64,000 nt of DNA. Origin: Dermatemys mawii (lineage: Eukaryota > Chordata > Testudines > Dermatemydidae). The stretch covers positions 28,649,915 through 28,713,914 of the forward strand of contig ML677343.1 in the NCBI GenBank assembly GCA_007922305.1, in the 5' to 3' direction. The notes beneath the pieces are model-generated. The model was not told the DNA's origin. It did not search any database and was given only the letters and a program-made list of their open reading frames with translations. This document shows, piece by piece, positions 46,225 to 60,258 of this stretch (position 1 is the stretch's first letter; every line of letters begins with the position of its first letter). The translations under genes were made by a program, and so were the position numbers.

Positions 46225-49200
46225 TCAATGGAACTAGAAATCCCACTGAGAGAAATAGAGATTTCCATTAAGGTTTTTTGGTGCTGAAACTTAATATTGA
46301 ATTCTGCGGGGTCACATGCGAATGCAGAACTCGTGATAAATTGGTCATTTGGAACCATCAGCTGGTCTCATCTATTATTCATATTAACACATGGTGGAAA
46401 TGATTTGTAGATTTCATTCACTGGACGTGCTGATGTGTTGAAAGGTAATTTAAAGAGCGCATGATTATCAATTTGAAAAATAGCCACAATATATAAATTG
46501 AGAGGGGCAAATTACCGAGAACAAAGGTTCAAGAGACAGCTTAGGCCTGGGTGGAGGAATAGCATGACATTCTGTTTTATACTCATGACCACAATCTTAA
46601 TGTTAAATTAAAAAGGAAAAGCCTAAAGAAGTGCATGAGATTCTGATGAGTGCTAAAGTAATTTGCTGTAGTCAGTGCTGTGATGAATAGTAAATATGCA
46701 TTTACCTAGTGATGGCTACAGCAAAGCCTTAAAAATGTTCACAATACTTGGTAGGAGGTATGGTAAAGAGGGTGTTCATAGGGCACTGCATTCCGCAGAG
46801 CACTAAATGGATACAACACTCATCCACCCATCTAGTTAGCTCCCCTGTGTGATTATATAAGTATATGATTAAGAAAAAATTATAGCTCTTGAGGCTGTAG
46901 AGGGCTCATTATGCTGTGGGATATAAAGGGAAACCACTGTAACACTTGAACAATAGTTAAAGGAGGCATTTTATATAGTTTACATAAGGGCCCAGTGTCT
47001 CCAGTGATGACAGGGAATGTGCTGCTGGTAAAAAGGTGTAGTACATTTCTTCTCCACACCAGCCCTCTCGAGACAGGGGAATGGGGTCTGGCTACTCTCC
47101 AGCTCTCTTAAATGCGCCCTGTTGGATGTGTACAGCATTGCCAATAGCATTGTGATGACAACCCCATCAGCTCACATTGTTCCAGCACTCACAAAATGGC
47201 TGCCTCTTGCAGAAGCATGCTGGAAGGGGATGTGGCTCTGTGATAAGGTACATCAACCCCACGATGAGACAGCCAGGGCTAAGAAGCTGCTGTGGGCCCA
47301 CTCAGCCCCACCCTGCTACACCTGCACTTGTTGTAAGGTAATGAGGGAGCAGTTAAAAAGGGCAGAGAAGAGGTCAGAGGTCAGATACCACCTACACCAG
47401 CTATGTGTCTCCCATAATCCCCCACCCAATTTATTTAATGCCAATCAAACACATTTGAACCAATTGGATTGCAGGAACAAACATCCTGAAGGTTTACAAA
47501 TATACACAAATATATAGGAGGGGAGAATGAAACAGGAAATAGCTTTTCAGTGGTTGGTCTGGCACAGTGAACACAGCAATCAGGATTACTGATACTTCCT
47601 TCTGTCTGATTTTCTGCCTTTCCCACAATCTTCTTAGCAGATGCACAACGTGCCTTAAGTGGCACATGACCAGGATTCAGCACCAAATTTGGTTCACTAG
47701 TTGGATCATTACTTTCCCCAGCCCAAGCCAGGTACTGACAATACAAACTACTAAATAGCTCAGTTGCTTACATTCCAGTACCTAATGGGTGTACTTAGTC
47801 CACATTGTGAACATCATCTTTATTGATCGGCCCATCACCCCTCACAGAGAGAGCACTGATCACAAGACGTCCGTATTGTTCTAGCCTGTCCTTCAACCAC
47901 CCTGGCCAGGCTGTCACTGGCAGTCCACATTGTATCTCCTATTATATACACAATCACAAGGAAACATATATGTAACTTCTATAGCTATAGCATTTTTTCT
48001 ATAGGCCCCAATCAGGTATTAAAGCCTATTCTTCTAGGTACTATACCCGTAATAGACAATCCCTAACCCAAAAACCTTACAATGCTAAGTCCCTGATGTA
48101 GCAAAGCACTTAATCATTTACTTAACTTCTGTTGAAATAAATGAACCTATGCCTGCTCACATAACCTGCTTTTACATTGTAGCGGCTCGGCTCTCAATCC
48201 CATTTTGAGGTGGGAAAGAGATTGCAAGTAGCCAACATCGCCCTGTTCAGGTCAAAATGAGGCTGTTGCAGCACAGTCAGGAATCTGTCAGCAATACAAT
48301 GGCTGAAATATTTAGAAATTTGTGTGTGCAAGGAGGTCTTCTGTGTATTATGTTGCGATCTTATGGGGAATCTTTGTCACCCAATTTGTATTTCGATTAA
48401 ATTTCCTGCTCAATAAACCAGTTATTTATTGAGAAAATTTCCCTTTTTATTTTAGTTTATTTGAATTAATCAAATTTGTCCCTGCTCCAATGAACATAAT
48501 GAAAGTGGTGACCTTTTCCAACGTCAAGACTTCCAGTTGCTTTAATGTTTTACTGCAGTAATTTGGGGGTGGTGGGAGAAGGGGAAGCTGCAATGAATAA
48601 CTATTGATCCTCTTAAGAATTGAAAGGAAAAATATCAGTATTTCTAAATTCAATTCAGATTGATACATTTTCCTCAGCAGTTGACAATTTTCTGTATCTT
48701 GACATTTTATTGTCATTTGGGGGTATGTTAAATTGCTCCCACATACTTAGGATAGCTTTAGGAAAATGGTGTCACTTTTTACTTAATGAATTTGTCTGGC
48801 TTCACTGCAGAAAAACTACAGGGAGCCAACTTATGATGATGTAAATCCAGAATTACGTCAGTGATGTCAGTATTATAGTGTAACTCGGAGTTATATTGGC
48901 CCTGTGAGTGAGTTTTAACCTTACTAGACTCCTGGAAAAGGTTTGAGATTATTTTTAAGTGGTTGTTTTCCATGTGCCATCTCCTGGCCGTCCTTGACGT
49001 AGCTTCACAGAGTGGGGAGAAAGGACCTTTATTAGCACCAAAATTGCAAGATTGCTCTCTTTTGAACTTCTGATGAAAGATGTTACGCCTTCTTTTAAGA
49101 GGGAAGACTTTCAGGAAATAGAAGGCTAGTTACTTAGAAAGGGAAGTTTCTTGCTGAAAGGAGATAAATTCCTTCTTTGCTTCCTTCCTTCTTTTGATTG

Positions 49201-51507
49201 AGCTAGTTGTGTGACTAATTAGGCAAAAATACCACCATGAACTGCAAAGTGTGTGAAAAGCTGGATCAGAAGGCAGAGGCTGCACCTTTTTGGCCTCTCA
49301 TGCATTATGCATTTGAAACTCATGATCATTTCATAAGGTTCTAATCTCCAAAAATAGCCTCTCCATGACCCTAAGCCTCTGTGGCTCCCTAGCTGCAGGA
49401 ACAGAGATAAATTAAGCATTTCTCTCCATTCCCACTTTGAGCTCAGGAGTAAGCCTACTGTGGTCCTCATAAGTACCAGTCCTGCCTTTGCTAATGACAT
49501 CCTTGAAACCCATTGTTTATTGTCCCTGGTAGCATGAAGTAGTTGCTTCTGTTGAGAGAGCCACCAGGTTTTCAGCCTATCACAGGCAATCATCAAAGGG
49601 CTAGTTTACACTGGCAATGTTAAAGCGCTGCCGCAGCAGCACTTTAATGTGGCTTGTGTAGTCATGGCAGAGCACTGGGAGAAAGGCTATAAAATGCCTA
49701 CACATCAATAACAAGATGCTGGAGGTACTTTTTTATTGTTATCACCTGGGGTTAATCAATCTGCTCTCCCTGGCTTGTTTCTTCTGTGCAGCTCCTCATT
49801 CTTCTTTCTCTTTGTCTTTTGTCCTTCTTCTCTGATCTTGATCTCCTTATTTCTCACTAGCTGCTCAGTTTCATCTTAGAAATGATGGGTCAGATCCTGA
49901 GCTTAAGCAAATGGATGAAGGTCTACTGAATATGTGGACCTCTGTTCCTCAAACTACATAACCAGCTGTTTAAGTTTCTGAGGTGACTCTCTGGAGATGT
50001 ATTTTTCTGATGTCGCTTTCATAGTGTGGTGCCTGGCTGAGTGGTACCAGAATTGGCAGTTCCCTTTTATGTATATCAATTATTTGCTTACTGAACAATA
50101 CCCACCCTTGTAAATCTATCACAGCATATTCAAGGCACTTCATTTAAAGTGGTTTCAGTTTACTGTAATTGCCAAATCATGTGAACAAATGCTAAACAAT
50201 TGCCTGTGCAACAATAGAGGTGAAATAAAGATAGCCACTAATTAATCCCATCTAGGTTGTAATTAATTTTGACTGAGTTGACCAGACAATATCCCTAAGA
50301 CCTGCAGACTTGTGGGTTCCGTGAAGAGGACTGATCACCAGCTGCTTGTCTGTGACTTTTAAAGCAGATGGAGCTACTTTCAATTACAGCTTAAAACAAA
50401 ATGATGAGGGTGAGAGGAGGAATTGATTGAATGGTTTCACATAGGCCCTGGAGTAAATCGCTATAAAGGATTTTCTGGAACTGGTGTGCAGACAAACTAG
50501 TGTGTGGCAAAGTCTTGACATGACTGAGAATTGAAATATTTAATTGTAATGTGCTTTTAAATTAATCAGATTGCATAGACAATTGGGAACCATTTTTATA
50601 TAGTGATGGAAAAAAATATTACTGTCAGAATTGCCTCCCCATTCTGAACTCTAGGGTACAGATGTGGGGACCCGCATGAAAAAAGAAATAACCCCCCAAG
50701 CTTATTTTACCAGCTTGGGCTAAAATGTTTTTCCCCAGAACACAAACTTCTCCTGTGTCTGGACCTGGTATGCTGCCACCATCAAGTGAGAATGTCTCAA
50801 AAAACTATTGGACATAGGCCACTTGAAGCTCCTCTTTCTCTTTCCACAAAACCCCCAAACTTATTCCCTCCCTGGGAAACTTGAGAGAAAAGCCTCGCCT
50901 GATCCTGCGAGACGTGCCCGATCCAAAACCAGGCTCTTACACCATGGAAAACAAGCAGTCAGATTCTTAAAAGAAAGATTTTAATAAAAGAAAGAAAAAG
51001 AAAGGAATAAATTCCTTATAACCATCAACAGAACAGCATCTACAATAATCAATAAAGACTTAAAGACAACCCCCTACCCAAATTTCTCCTCCTGTTGAAG
51101 CTTTACAATATTAGAGAAACACAGAGATAAATTTCTACCAACTGAAGAGTTTTCCAAGTGATAAAAAGAAGGTAAACTTACTCACTACCTTACTTGATAG
51201 AAAGCTGATAGTTATAGTAAAAGAAATAGGTGTGGTTCATCCCATAGCCGAGTTGAACAGAGAAGACCCAGAGAGAAACTGAAACTCAAAATCCTTTGTT
51301 TCCTGAGGAATTTCTCATTGGTCAGTTGTCCACCTCTCAGGTTACCTTTAGCTTAACCCTTACAGGTAAACACTAATTCTAGGCTACTTTATACTTATGA
51401 TTATTACTATGCCATGCCAGTAGTTTTATGGCTGAAATATTTAGAAATTTGCAAGAAAAGCAAGTATTCCTTATCAGTTTCAGGTGGGTGTCAGTATTAA
51501 GTGTTGC
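46225..51507. other. Intergenic, 5.3 kb without a recognised gene
   Basis: A truncated MITE-like piece occurs at about 49597-49690 (GTTTACACTGGCAATGTTAA followed by AGCGCTGCCGCAGCAGCAC). A 131-codon frame at 47122-47517 shows no recognisable domain. Nothing else seen. Confidence 0.5.
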
Positions 51508-51520
51508 AAAGTATGGTATA

Positions 51521-51741
51521 GCGAAAGGTTTCAGAGTAGCAGCCATGTTCGTCTGTATCTGTAAAAAGAACAGGAGTATTTGTGGCACCTTAGAGACTAA
51601 CAAATTTATTTCAGCATAAGCTTTCATAGGCTATAGCCCACTTCATAGGATGCATCTGCTGAAGTGGGCTGTAGCCTACAAAGGTTATGCTGAAATAAAT
51701 TTGTTAGCCTCTAAGGTTTCACAAATACTCCTGTTCTTTTT
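51521..51741. mobile_element. Foldback Penelope-like insertion with 13-bp target duplication
   Basis: Exact direct repeats AAAGTATGGTATA (51508-51520 and 51742-51754) flank 221 bp. A head with AGAGTAGCAGCCATGTTCGT is followed by arm 51563-51645, a 14-nt spacer and the inverted arm 51660-51741. The arm contains CTTAGAGACTAACAAATTTA and CAGCATAAGCTTTCATAGG, the same family as the copy at 60259-60590. Penelope-like class is inferred from head motif, inverted copy and duplication length. Confidence 0.85.
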
Positions 51742-51754
51742 AAAGTATGGTATA

Positions 51755-53030
51755 TGAGCCATACCTTCAACGTCTTCAATGATTCATTGCCACTAAAGAT
51801 GGAAAAGACTTATTAGGTCATAATCTACATCTATGTATGAGTACAGAATTGTTCTCTACATACAGTAGACTTTGGTAAATAATTCATAACAAATCTATTC
51901 AACAAAATCTGCCACTTTTCCTATTTTCAGACAAACTGCAAAATTCACAGATGTATTTGTTGTGAGAAATTATTCATAAATCTTTCCAGCAAACAATTCT
52001 CAGCATGCAGACTGTTTGTTCACAGCTCATTGAGAACGCTGGCTATTTGAAATTCATGATGTGCTCATTAGTTACATAAATAACGTGTATTGTTGGCTTG
52101 TCACTCAATTGAGAAACTGAAAAACCAGGACAAGTTTTGTATTGTGGGGTTCAGTGTGAAATGTGCAATTCAAGCTTGAATGGCTTTCTGGGACTAATTG
52201 GTTAGAATATTCGCAGAAGGTAAGCACAAAAGAAGCCTAAAACCTTCTAAAAGTAATTTTTTTTTTTTAAAAAAAAAGGAATAACTATTAGTGATAGAAA
52301 TGTTTTGGGTATTTGCCCAGATGTATTATATACTATGCCTGGAGGAGCTGGTCTAATTTTAAATTACTCATATGTTGGCAGCACCATCATTTACCTTTAA
52401 AGATAATTCTATGCTCTGTCTATCTTCTCAGTAAGAAAGTTTTCTTAATAGTCACTCTAAATTTTCTTTTTCTCAATTTCATCTTATTATTCCTTGTTAT
52501 AACCTCTTTCACCACCTCCAATTACTCCTCTCCTTGCTCAGAGACAGTAATTGAGAGCCCTGTTGTTATGAATAGCCAAAGAAGCCACTGAAGAAATGGA
52601 CGTCATGGCTGCTGTAGAACTACAATATTTAGTGACAAGAAGCCAACAGATTTCAGGCCTTCGGAGATTCAGGAAGGAATCGTATTTCGACATCAACCTA
52701 TTCTATTAATGTTCAGTTCCCATTTAAGGAAAGTGGAAATGGTTGCTACCGTCTCTGTCTGTGATTTGTTTGTCTGATTCACTCTAAGACCTTTTCAGCA
52801 GTTTGGTGCCTTCATTCATTCCGGTTTTATGCACTCTAAAGTATTAGAACTGCAATGCTTTTGTTGGATCCAGCAATTTTCAACCAGCTAAGAAATCATG
52901 CAAAAACTATCAAGGTGCCAGCTATAAATTGAGAGGGGAAAGAATCAGGTTATTCTATTGACTAGTTCTCCAATACACCGGTATAAGCATGTCCAGTATT
53001 CACTTCACCTGAGAGTTTTAAATTAATCAT
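51755..53030. other. Intergenic
   Basis: AT-rich sequence with a T/A homopolymer stretch near 52258-52278; no gene recognised. Confidence 0.5.
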
Positions 53031-53043
53031 GTTTCCTTCTGTC

Positions 53044-53213
53044 AGACAAGGTGGGTACGGTCATATCCTTTATTGGACCACCTTCTGTTAGTGAGAGAGA
53101 CAAGCTGTCTTTCTCACCAACAGAAGTTGGGCCAATAAAAGATATGACCTCACCCACCTTGTCTCTCTAATATGCTGGGCCTGACATGGCTACACCAATA
53201 CTGCATGCAACGT
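53044..53213. mobile_element. Second foldback Penelope-like insertion with 13-bp target duplication
   Basis: Arms 53045-53102 and 53106-53163 are near-perfect reverse complements (58 nt each; GACAAGGTGGGTACGGTCAT against the reverse complement starting GACAAGGTGGGTGAGGTCAT). The unpaired right tail, read on the minus strand, has GTGTAGCCATGTCAGGCCC, similar to the head of the 60259 element. Flanking 13-mers GTTTCCTTCTGTC (53031-53043) and GTTTCTTTCTGTC (53214-53226) differ at one base. Confidence 0.83.
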
Positions 53214-53226
53214 GTTTCTTTCTGTC

Positions 53227-56200
53227 CACCCTGTACTTTTCTTTTCAAGGAGGGTTCTGGGTTACCAGCATTTCATCTGGGATGTGCTAACATTTTCTAG
53301 AAACACACCCCAACCTACTGATCTATAATACCACAGATTGAGGGAATTCCTCTGTTTTGACAGCTCTGAGCTGTCCGCTTCAAGTTTGTTCTGTCATGTT
53401 GTTAAATTAGCCATCATCACTAATTATCAACTCAAGGGCTGCATGAGATCAGCAGAAATCCCTCTCTGCACAGCAGCCAACTTTTCAGAGCAAACAGGCA
53501 CTGTCCTCTTCTGGGATTTTTATGATCTTTTAAGGTGGAAGATTGCACGGGGTGGCAGTGGTGGGGGTGGGGGTCAAAAAATGTAGAAGCCTCTGATATA
53601 GCTACCTGCCAGCTAATTTAAAAAGAACTGCAATCTGCTGAAAAAGACAGTGAAGCTGATGAACCAAAAAGCAAGAAAGATGTGAAAAGCAATTATAAAA
53701 TGATGTTTGTTAGATCCAGCAGCTCATGACTTCAGCTCTAATAAGTCTTTGCATTTAAAGAACAGTAAGCCTTTTTATTAGTGCAAAGTGGAGGACTGCT
53801 GACAGCACAGATTTTTGTATTATCATTTTCAAAAAGCCCATCTTTTAAATGAAATAAAAAAATAGTGCTTGCTTTCAGATGCCATGGATGACATTTTTAT
53901 GGGCATGAGTGTAATTTTGGGGAGGGGTGGTAAAGTATAAACAGATGCACTGGATGAAAATAAATTTAATTCCCAAGCTCCTTTTACAATTAAAAAAATC
54001 CCGTTGGAACTTTAATAGTCCAGTAATTATGCATCAGGCTATAACACACAAGGCCAATCGGGAGGTTTTGATATTTAAGATCAAGAGAGTACAGGATCAG
54101 AGTGCTCATATATTTCACTCAGTGGCATGTTCGTGGTGTTGGCTGTGTTATTAGAAAATGAACAGGAAAAGCCAGTGATTTGAAAAGCACATCAGTGTGT
54201 CAAGGCTTAACATGAACTGGGTCAACAGGGTGACAAACCCAGGCAAGAAGAAGCAGAGTTCGGAGATGGGTCTTAGCAGAGTCAGTTGCTGGGAAAGTGC
54301 AAACTGTGTACAAAGAAGCAATTCCATTTGGTGAAAAGAGAGTGTATATAAACCAGCCCTGCCTGCCTCCCTTTTCTGTAACCTGCCCGCTCTTGTCAGG
54401 ATGTAATGCTACCTGGATTGGTACAATGCAGCTGTGGGTTGCTGAGGTACATGTGCTGGGAACATGGTATGTGAGCATTTCCTCCTGGAAATAAATCTCA
54501 TGCATTTTTTGTGGTTTTACTTCTGAGTTCCAGTCGCCTTGGGTTGGGCAGTTTTTCCATCAAGCACTTAGAGAATATCAGATCAGATTCTACTGCTTTG
54601 AGGAGAGGGGGATGTCTCACTCATGAAATGCAGACTATGTTCTGATGCCACTACTAGCATTGAAACACACTGACCCACCCCTCAAAGCAAGCAATGTATT
54701 GTAAATGTATTTAAACAAGCTGTCCTGTGAAGGACTGAAATCCCATTATTGGTCAATGATAAACCCCCAGCAATCTCTGAGACCAATTTCTGCCCAGAGG
54801 ACCTGGTTTAAGGTATGTACTTTATCAGATAGGAATATCTCTCTCTCATCCTCAATACAATTGCCTGAGCCTGTTGTTTTACCCAAGTCTACCATTTGTA
54901 GGGTATCATGTGAGATGATGAACCTCTTCTCCATTTCTTACATACAGTAGAAGGTGGCAAAATGGTAGACAAAGACATTGTGACTCATTCTGCACAGTTT
55001 CACACATCCCTCCTTCCTAACAGAGCTAGGAAACATTCAGTGCAAACACAAAGAGCTTGATTCAGATCTCATTCACACCAGGGTAACACCTAGACTTCAG
55101 TGAATTTACTTGTGCTTTACATCAGCACAAGAGAGATCCAAATCTGTTCCAGAGACTTGTTATAATGCCACCGTGTCAGAGATCAGGAATGCTGTAGTAT
55201 GTGTGTACGAGCGCCTGTAGGCACCACATCCTTTATCAACAGAGTCCTCTATTCTACATTAACTTATGGCTAATGATCCACCAGCAATACTGCTGGGAAC
55301 CTAAAAAGATTCAGGATTTCTAAGTCATTGCACCACCATTCCTGCCTGACCCGAAATTTAACCACCTCCCCCTTGATCAAAGGCTGCATTCTGAAAGATA
55401 GGCAGCAGAGAGAGCTTTTAAAGGAAGGTGTTTTTAAACAGGATGACAGGGGCTTCCTCTTTCGGGTTTATCTATGCAGGGCCTGATACAGCCGTGCTCA
55501 TGCTGAGTATTAGCTTACTATATAACGGCAAGAGTCCCATTGATTTTTCAGGGAGGTTAATGTGTAGTAAGGTACTAATCAATGTGAGACTCTAGCCCTA
55601 TATTTGACCATCTCTAAGGCAACTGGCCATGTCACACTGATAAAAAGCAAATCTTGTTTGTTGCTTGCTAATTTACACTTTAGGACTCAGCAGAAGCTCA
55701 GGAATTCAAATGAAGATTCTCTGTATACAAAGGATTTTGTTGAGACTCAGGTGAAAACAAGCAAGAGAAGAAAAACATTCCCCTCTTCCTCTTCCTCTTC
55801 CTCCCTAGACTCTCCCACTTTGAGATGCCCTGTGCTTTAAGAAGTCATAATTAAGAACTCCCGTGCTCTCTAACATGAGATCAGCAAAGCCAGAGGAAAA
55901 ACAGAATTTGCCCCCTCCCCATACGCACAAACACTTTTTAAATTTTAATCATGTTTGTTTAAACCCCAGCTAAAATGACTACAGAACAGTGTTTTTTCTT
56001 ATTCCCCCAATGCCGTACAGGGCATGAAAGATTTGATAGGTTACTTTGGAGAACAATTCCCCCCATGCCTGTGACCTGAGATCGGAATTGGCCCTAAGGA
56101 TTATGAAAGAAAGCAAGTCTAATAATACTTTAGTCTCCAAGATTGCAAAGAGCTCCTTTTAGCATTGGGGTCTTAGGTCTTATATAGACTTCACAGCGCT

Positions 56201-59200
56201 TCACAAAGGGAAGTATTAGCACTCCCCTCCCCCCTCCGCCAACACACCCAGCTTTTTTTTATAAATGGGTAAGGCAATTTGCTGAAAGTGTCATAACAAA
56301 CCAGGAGCAGAACTGGCGAGACCCATATCTTCCCACCTCTTCCTTTATTGACTCTCCACTAGACCCCACAGCCTCCCTCTAGTTAAATTTGAACTGTAAC
56401 TCAAAAACCAGCTATAAATGGAAATGAATTTTAAAACCAATTGTTCAGTTCTCTGTTGGAAATATTAAATGCTAAGAATGATCCTGTTATTTTTTCCTCC
56501 TCTAGGCTATGTAACAAATCTTGACCAGTCTGTAAGTTAGCCTCCTCCTCTAATGTATAGCTCAGAGGTACAGCAAAAGAGATTTTGACCATAGCCTAGT
56601 AAGGAATTTTCTGCTTCCGGTTAGACCAGAAAAGGAACTTAACCTCATCTTGAAAGAGAAAGTTAAAAAAGGGAACTTGATACCCACACCCTATTTCCAT
56701 ATATTTCCTTTATTCAGATCTACTCTGCCCTGCACAACAGTCATTTCAGTTTTACTGCGTTCCCTTTCAACACATGAAACTACACTGATAAAATTATTCA
56801 AATCTCAGCCTCTGAAGCCTATGGTATTTTATGGTGTCTTAGCTCCAAGCAGGTTCCTCGCATATAAGAAGCTTACTTCACCCAGGGTTTAAAGCTATTT
56901 TTAACCTGCATGAAATGTGCATCGAGAGAAAGCAACTAGAGGAACAGGATGGTGTTTCTTTATCCCTGGGTCTATTTAATATCCAGGAGTTCCTGAGAGA
57001 GAGGGAGAAATTCTTCAGAAAAAGGCAAATCTGCCAACATACTGGAGATCAGGAAAAGCCTCTATATATCCCTTTTCATACACACTTTGGTCAGGATCTT
57101 TAGCTTGTGTAAATCCCACAAGCCAAGCATGCTTTGGGCCAGAAGTTTAGCTGCTGTAAATCACCATAACTCCGTTGACTTCAGTGTTGCTACACTAACC
57201 AAGGATCTGGTCCTTTGTCCCTTTGGTCATATGTTTGGGAGTCCCATCAAATACACTTGGAGAATTTGCCATTTCCAGAACCATCCTGAGAGATGTCTCA
57301 GAGTTAGCTCATTGCTGGGGTGATAAAAAATGCCATTAGTCTTCGGATACATCCAAGCACAGGGGCATTTTAAAACTCAAACCCTTGGTACAAGATCAGT
57401 GCTTAAAATGACATCAGTACATTGTACCAAAGTTAACAGGCCCCTTCATGTTCCAGCCTCCGAAACAAAAGATATGTTAGAACAAAACAGAAATGTTCCT
57501 TAATGCCAGCTCCTAGCACTGGGCTTTGGAGGATTACAAATGACCCAGCAAACTCTGCAAGCTGTACAGAGCAGCTGTGTTTGGTATGAAAACACAGCTT
57601 CATTCCACCTTAACTGGAGAAGCGTGGCTGTTGCCATTGTGAGTTTTTAATCACTACTCTCCCCCTGACAGCTGGCCTCCACTGAAGGTTCTTAGCAGAG
57701 CTCGCATGGGGGTGGGTTTGTCTTTTTCTCAGGGGAGTCAATGACCACAGCACCAAACGTAATCCCAGCAATTTGCTCAGCTGGAGGGTCTGCTGCTTTC
57801 ACACAGCATATGTCTAATGCACTGCTAAGTCTAATGGTCACAATCACTGACCTTTGAGGGTCAACAACACTCTGCAAGATGAATCTGGGGGTTATTAAAA
57901 AGCCACTATACCAGGGTTAATGTTAAACAAGAGCGGGACTGAAAGAGAGGTACCTTTTGTAATCTGGAATTGAGAAACATTTGGCTTCAGATCAGAGTCA
58001 AAGTTTAGGCCAGCTCTGTGGTGACGGAGGAGAGAATACACAGGAGTTAATAGGAGAAAAGTGTTCTGAGCTCTGCACTAAAGAATGTTTTTGTCTCTGG
58101 GGGACCGTTCCAGTGATCAGACTCTGAACGATGCTGCCTTGCAGCTTTAAGAGAGTAGCCACATAATGCAAATGGTTCGAGAAGGAGCACCTGTGGGAGA
58201 CAGCATCTTCCCCCTTCTCGCCACAACAACGACCCCGACTATTTAGACAGGGAGTTTCATCTGCTGAACACCTTACAAATAGCAAGTCAAAATCTGTGGC
58301 CACTTATACCAGGGTCTTCAAGTGGGTTTTCACCAAGAGCAAATTCTGGAGTCCTCCTTCAAACAAAAGTGTCATTGGCTTCAGTGACTGATTTGCCTGA
58401 GTAAGAACTGCAGGATTTGACCTTCTGCAAGTATTGCCTGTTGCTGATGGGACAGAGAGACTATGTGAGTAGCCCATGGTTATAGACAGAGTCTGTGTCA
58501 CAGAGGGGATTCGAACTCAGGACTCCTGGCTCCCACTTTAGATCATGTCTCTCTTTGGAAACCTGAGAAACCTGCTCCTAGGAAATAGTCCCTCAATCAT
58601 ATGGATTTTGGGCCCTCCTTATGCAAGTCCACGCCACCCACAAGCAGATCTTCTAGGGCAAAGATAAAAGGGCATATTTGAAATTTAAAAAAAAAAGAGC
58701 TACATTTTCTGACTCACTCTCGAAAGTAGCTAGATCTCAGGCAACAACAACAGAGAGGAGTGTCCAGATGGCATCGATAGACCTCTCTCCTGGGTCCCTG
58801 CTTCAATCCTCAGCATGCATTCCAACTCTTGCTGTCTGGTAGATGGTTCTAGGTCTGTTTTGTTCTGAGCCACACCAGGTCCTGGTCTAGTAAAGAACCA
58901 GCCCTAAGACCAGGGAGCTATGGTCAGTTCCCTTGCAGGCACTCGTTCTACCCCTGCTAGCTGAAAACCTGGTCCTGTATTTTTTTGATATAAAATCCCT
59001 AGCCCTTATCACTGAAGTGGAACTTCAGCAACATTTCAGAGCCTGGGACAGTCTGGAGCATTCGTAAGGTTTCTGCTCACAGCAGTGGAGGTGCAGCCAG
59101 GTTGGCGTCACCCTTCAGGCAAACAACTGAAACTCTAGAGCCAGGAAATGTCAGTGACACAAATATCCCAGAGAGAAACGTGTCATGAGGACTGGGATTG

Positions 59201-60258
59201 CACATCCATCTCCAATGCTCTGTTGCCGTGCTGTAAAGGTTTCTCTCTGTAAATCATAGAATAAAAGTTGCTATGGGATACTTTTGCTCTGGATAGCAAG
59301 AACTACAGGCTTCCTTTGTATTTGACCTGAGAGAACGCATCTGCAGGATAACACAGACCTGTCTTTATAAACTCACAGATGCTGAGCACCTCTTGCGAGC
59401 TGCTGAGCACCCTCAGATCCCACTGAAGTGAACAGGAGTTGAGGGCACTCAGCACACGACAGATTTGGCCCTCTGCCAACTGTTTGTTACTAAAGGTTTT
59501 AGATTTTTAGTATTTCACCCAATCCTGCTCCTGGTAAAACTTCTTTTGACTTCAGTAGGTACAGGATTAGTCCCCAGGTTTGTTGTATTTATCAGCTCTG
59601 AGGAGGCCATTTTGATAGAGCCTTTGCAGAATCTTCCCTCTAGACCCCCGTTCACTGAGTGACTTCAATTCCCTCTGATTTGGGTAACTAAATGCTCAGC
59701 ATGTCTCATCACGAACAGGGCCCAAAGTAGGATTCCCTAATAAAAAGGCTTCACTGGCACTAATAATTGACAAAGCAGAAAACCTCTCACAATTAACATT
59801 ATTGCAGAGTCATCTGCTTAGAGATGTCACAAACTGACTAACTGCTCCCTAAATCCCATGGTGATGGGTGTGCGAAGGAAACATAGACGCCAGACTGATC
59901 TCATGCTCTGACACATTGTATGTTACTTTTAATATCGACCCGCATTCAAAAATCCTAAGTGATTGCCATGGCAACCCCAATCGCCAACTGTAAAGGATTC
60001 ATATACAAGCCCAGACAATGAAGACAAATATGTTCGCAAATTGTTTAATATTTTTTTCTTTATTTATTTTCTCCCTTGGTGGAAATAGCTTTAGAACAGA
60101 TGGGCCAGAAACAGCCTTCATGGGAGTCTTTTGTTTCCTGTTCCTAGGGAGTGTCATTCCCATTGAATCAAATGATCAGAGTCACTCAAAGTATCAGGTG
60201 TTTTCTCACCTATTGATCATCAGACTTTTCCCACTGAGATCAGCTTTTGTGCTATGAA
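53227..60258. other. Intergenic, 7 kb without a recognised gene
   Basis: Contains a weak MIR-like fragment near 56160-56370. Short G-rich (53553-53575) and CTTCCT-type (55785-55803) runs occur. No exon with homology I recognise; in particular none of COTL1. Confidence 0.5.
56160..56370 (+). mobile_element. MIR-like SINE fragment (weak)
   Basis: TTCACAGCGCTTCACAAAGG, then AAATGGGTAAGGCAATTTGC and GGAGCAGAACTGGCGAGACC resemble a degraded MIR/L2-like element. Confidence 0.45.

Noticed and set aside
47122..47517. 131-codon plus-strand open frame with several Cys/His residues
   Set aside because: No spaced zinc-binding pattern or known family, no good splice context, and surrounding sequence looks intergenic.
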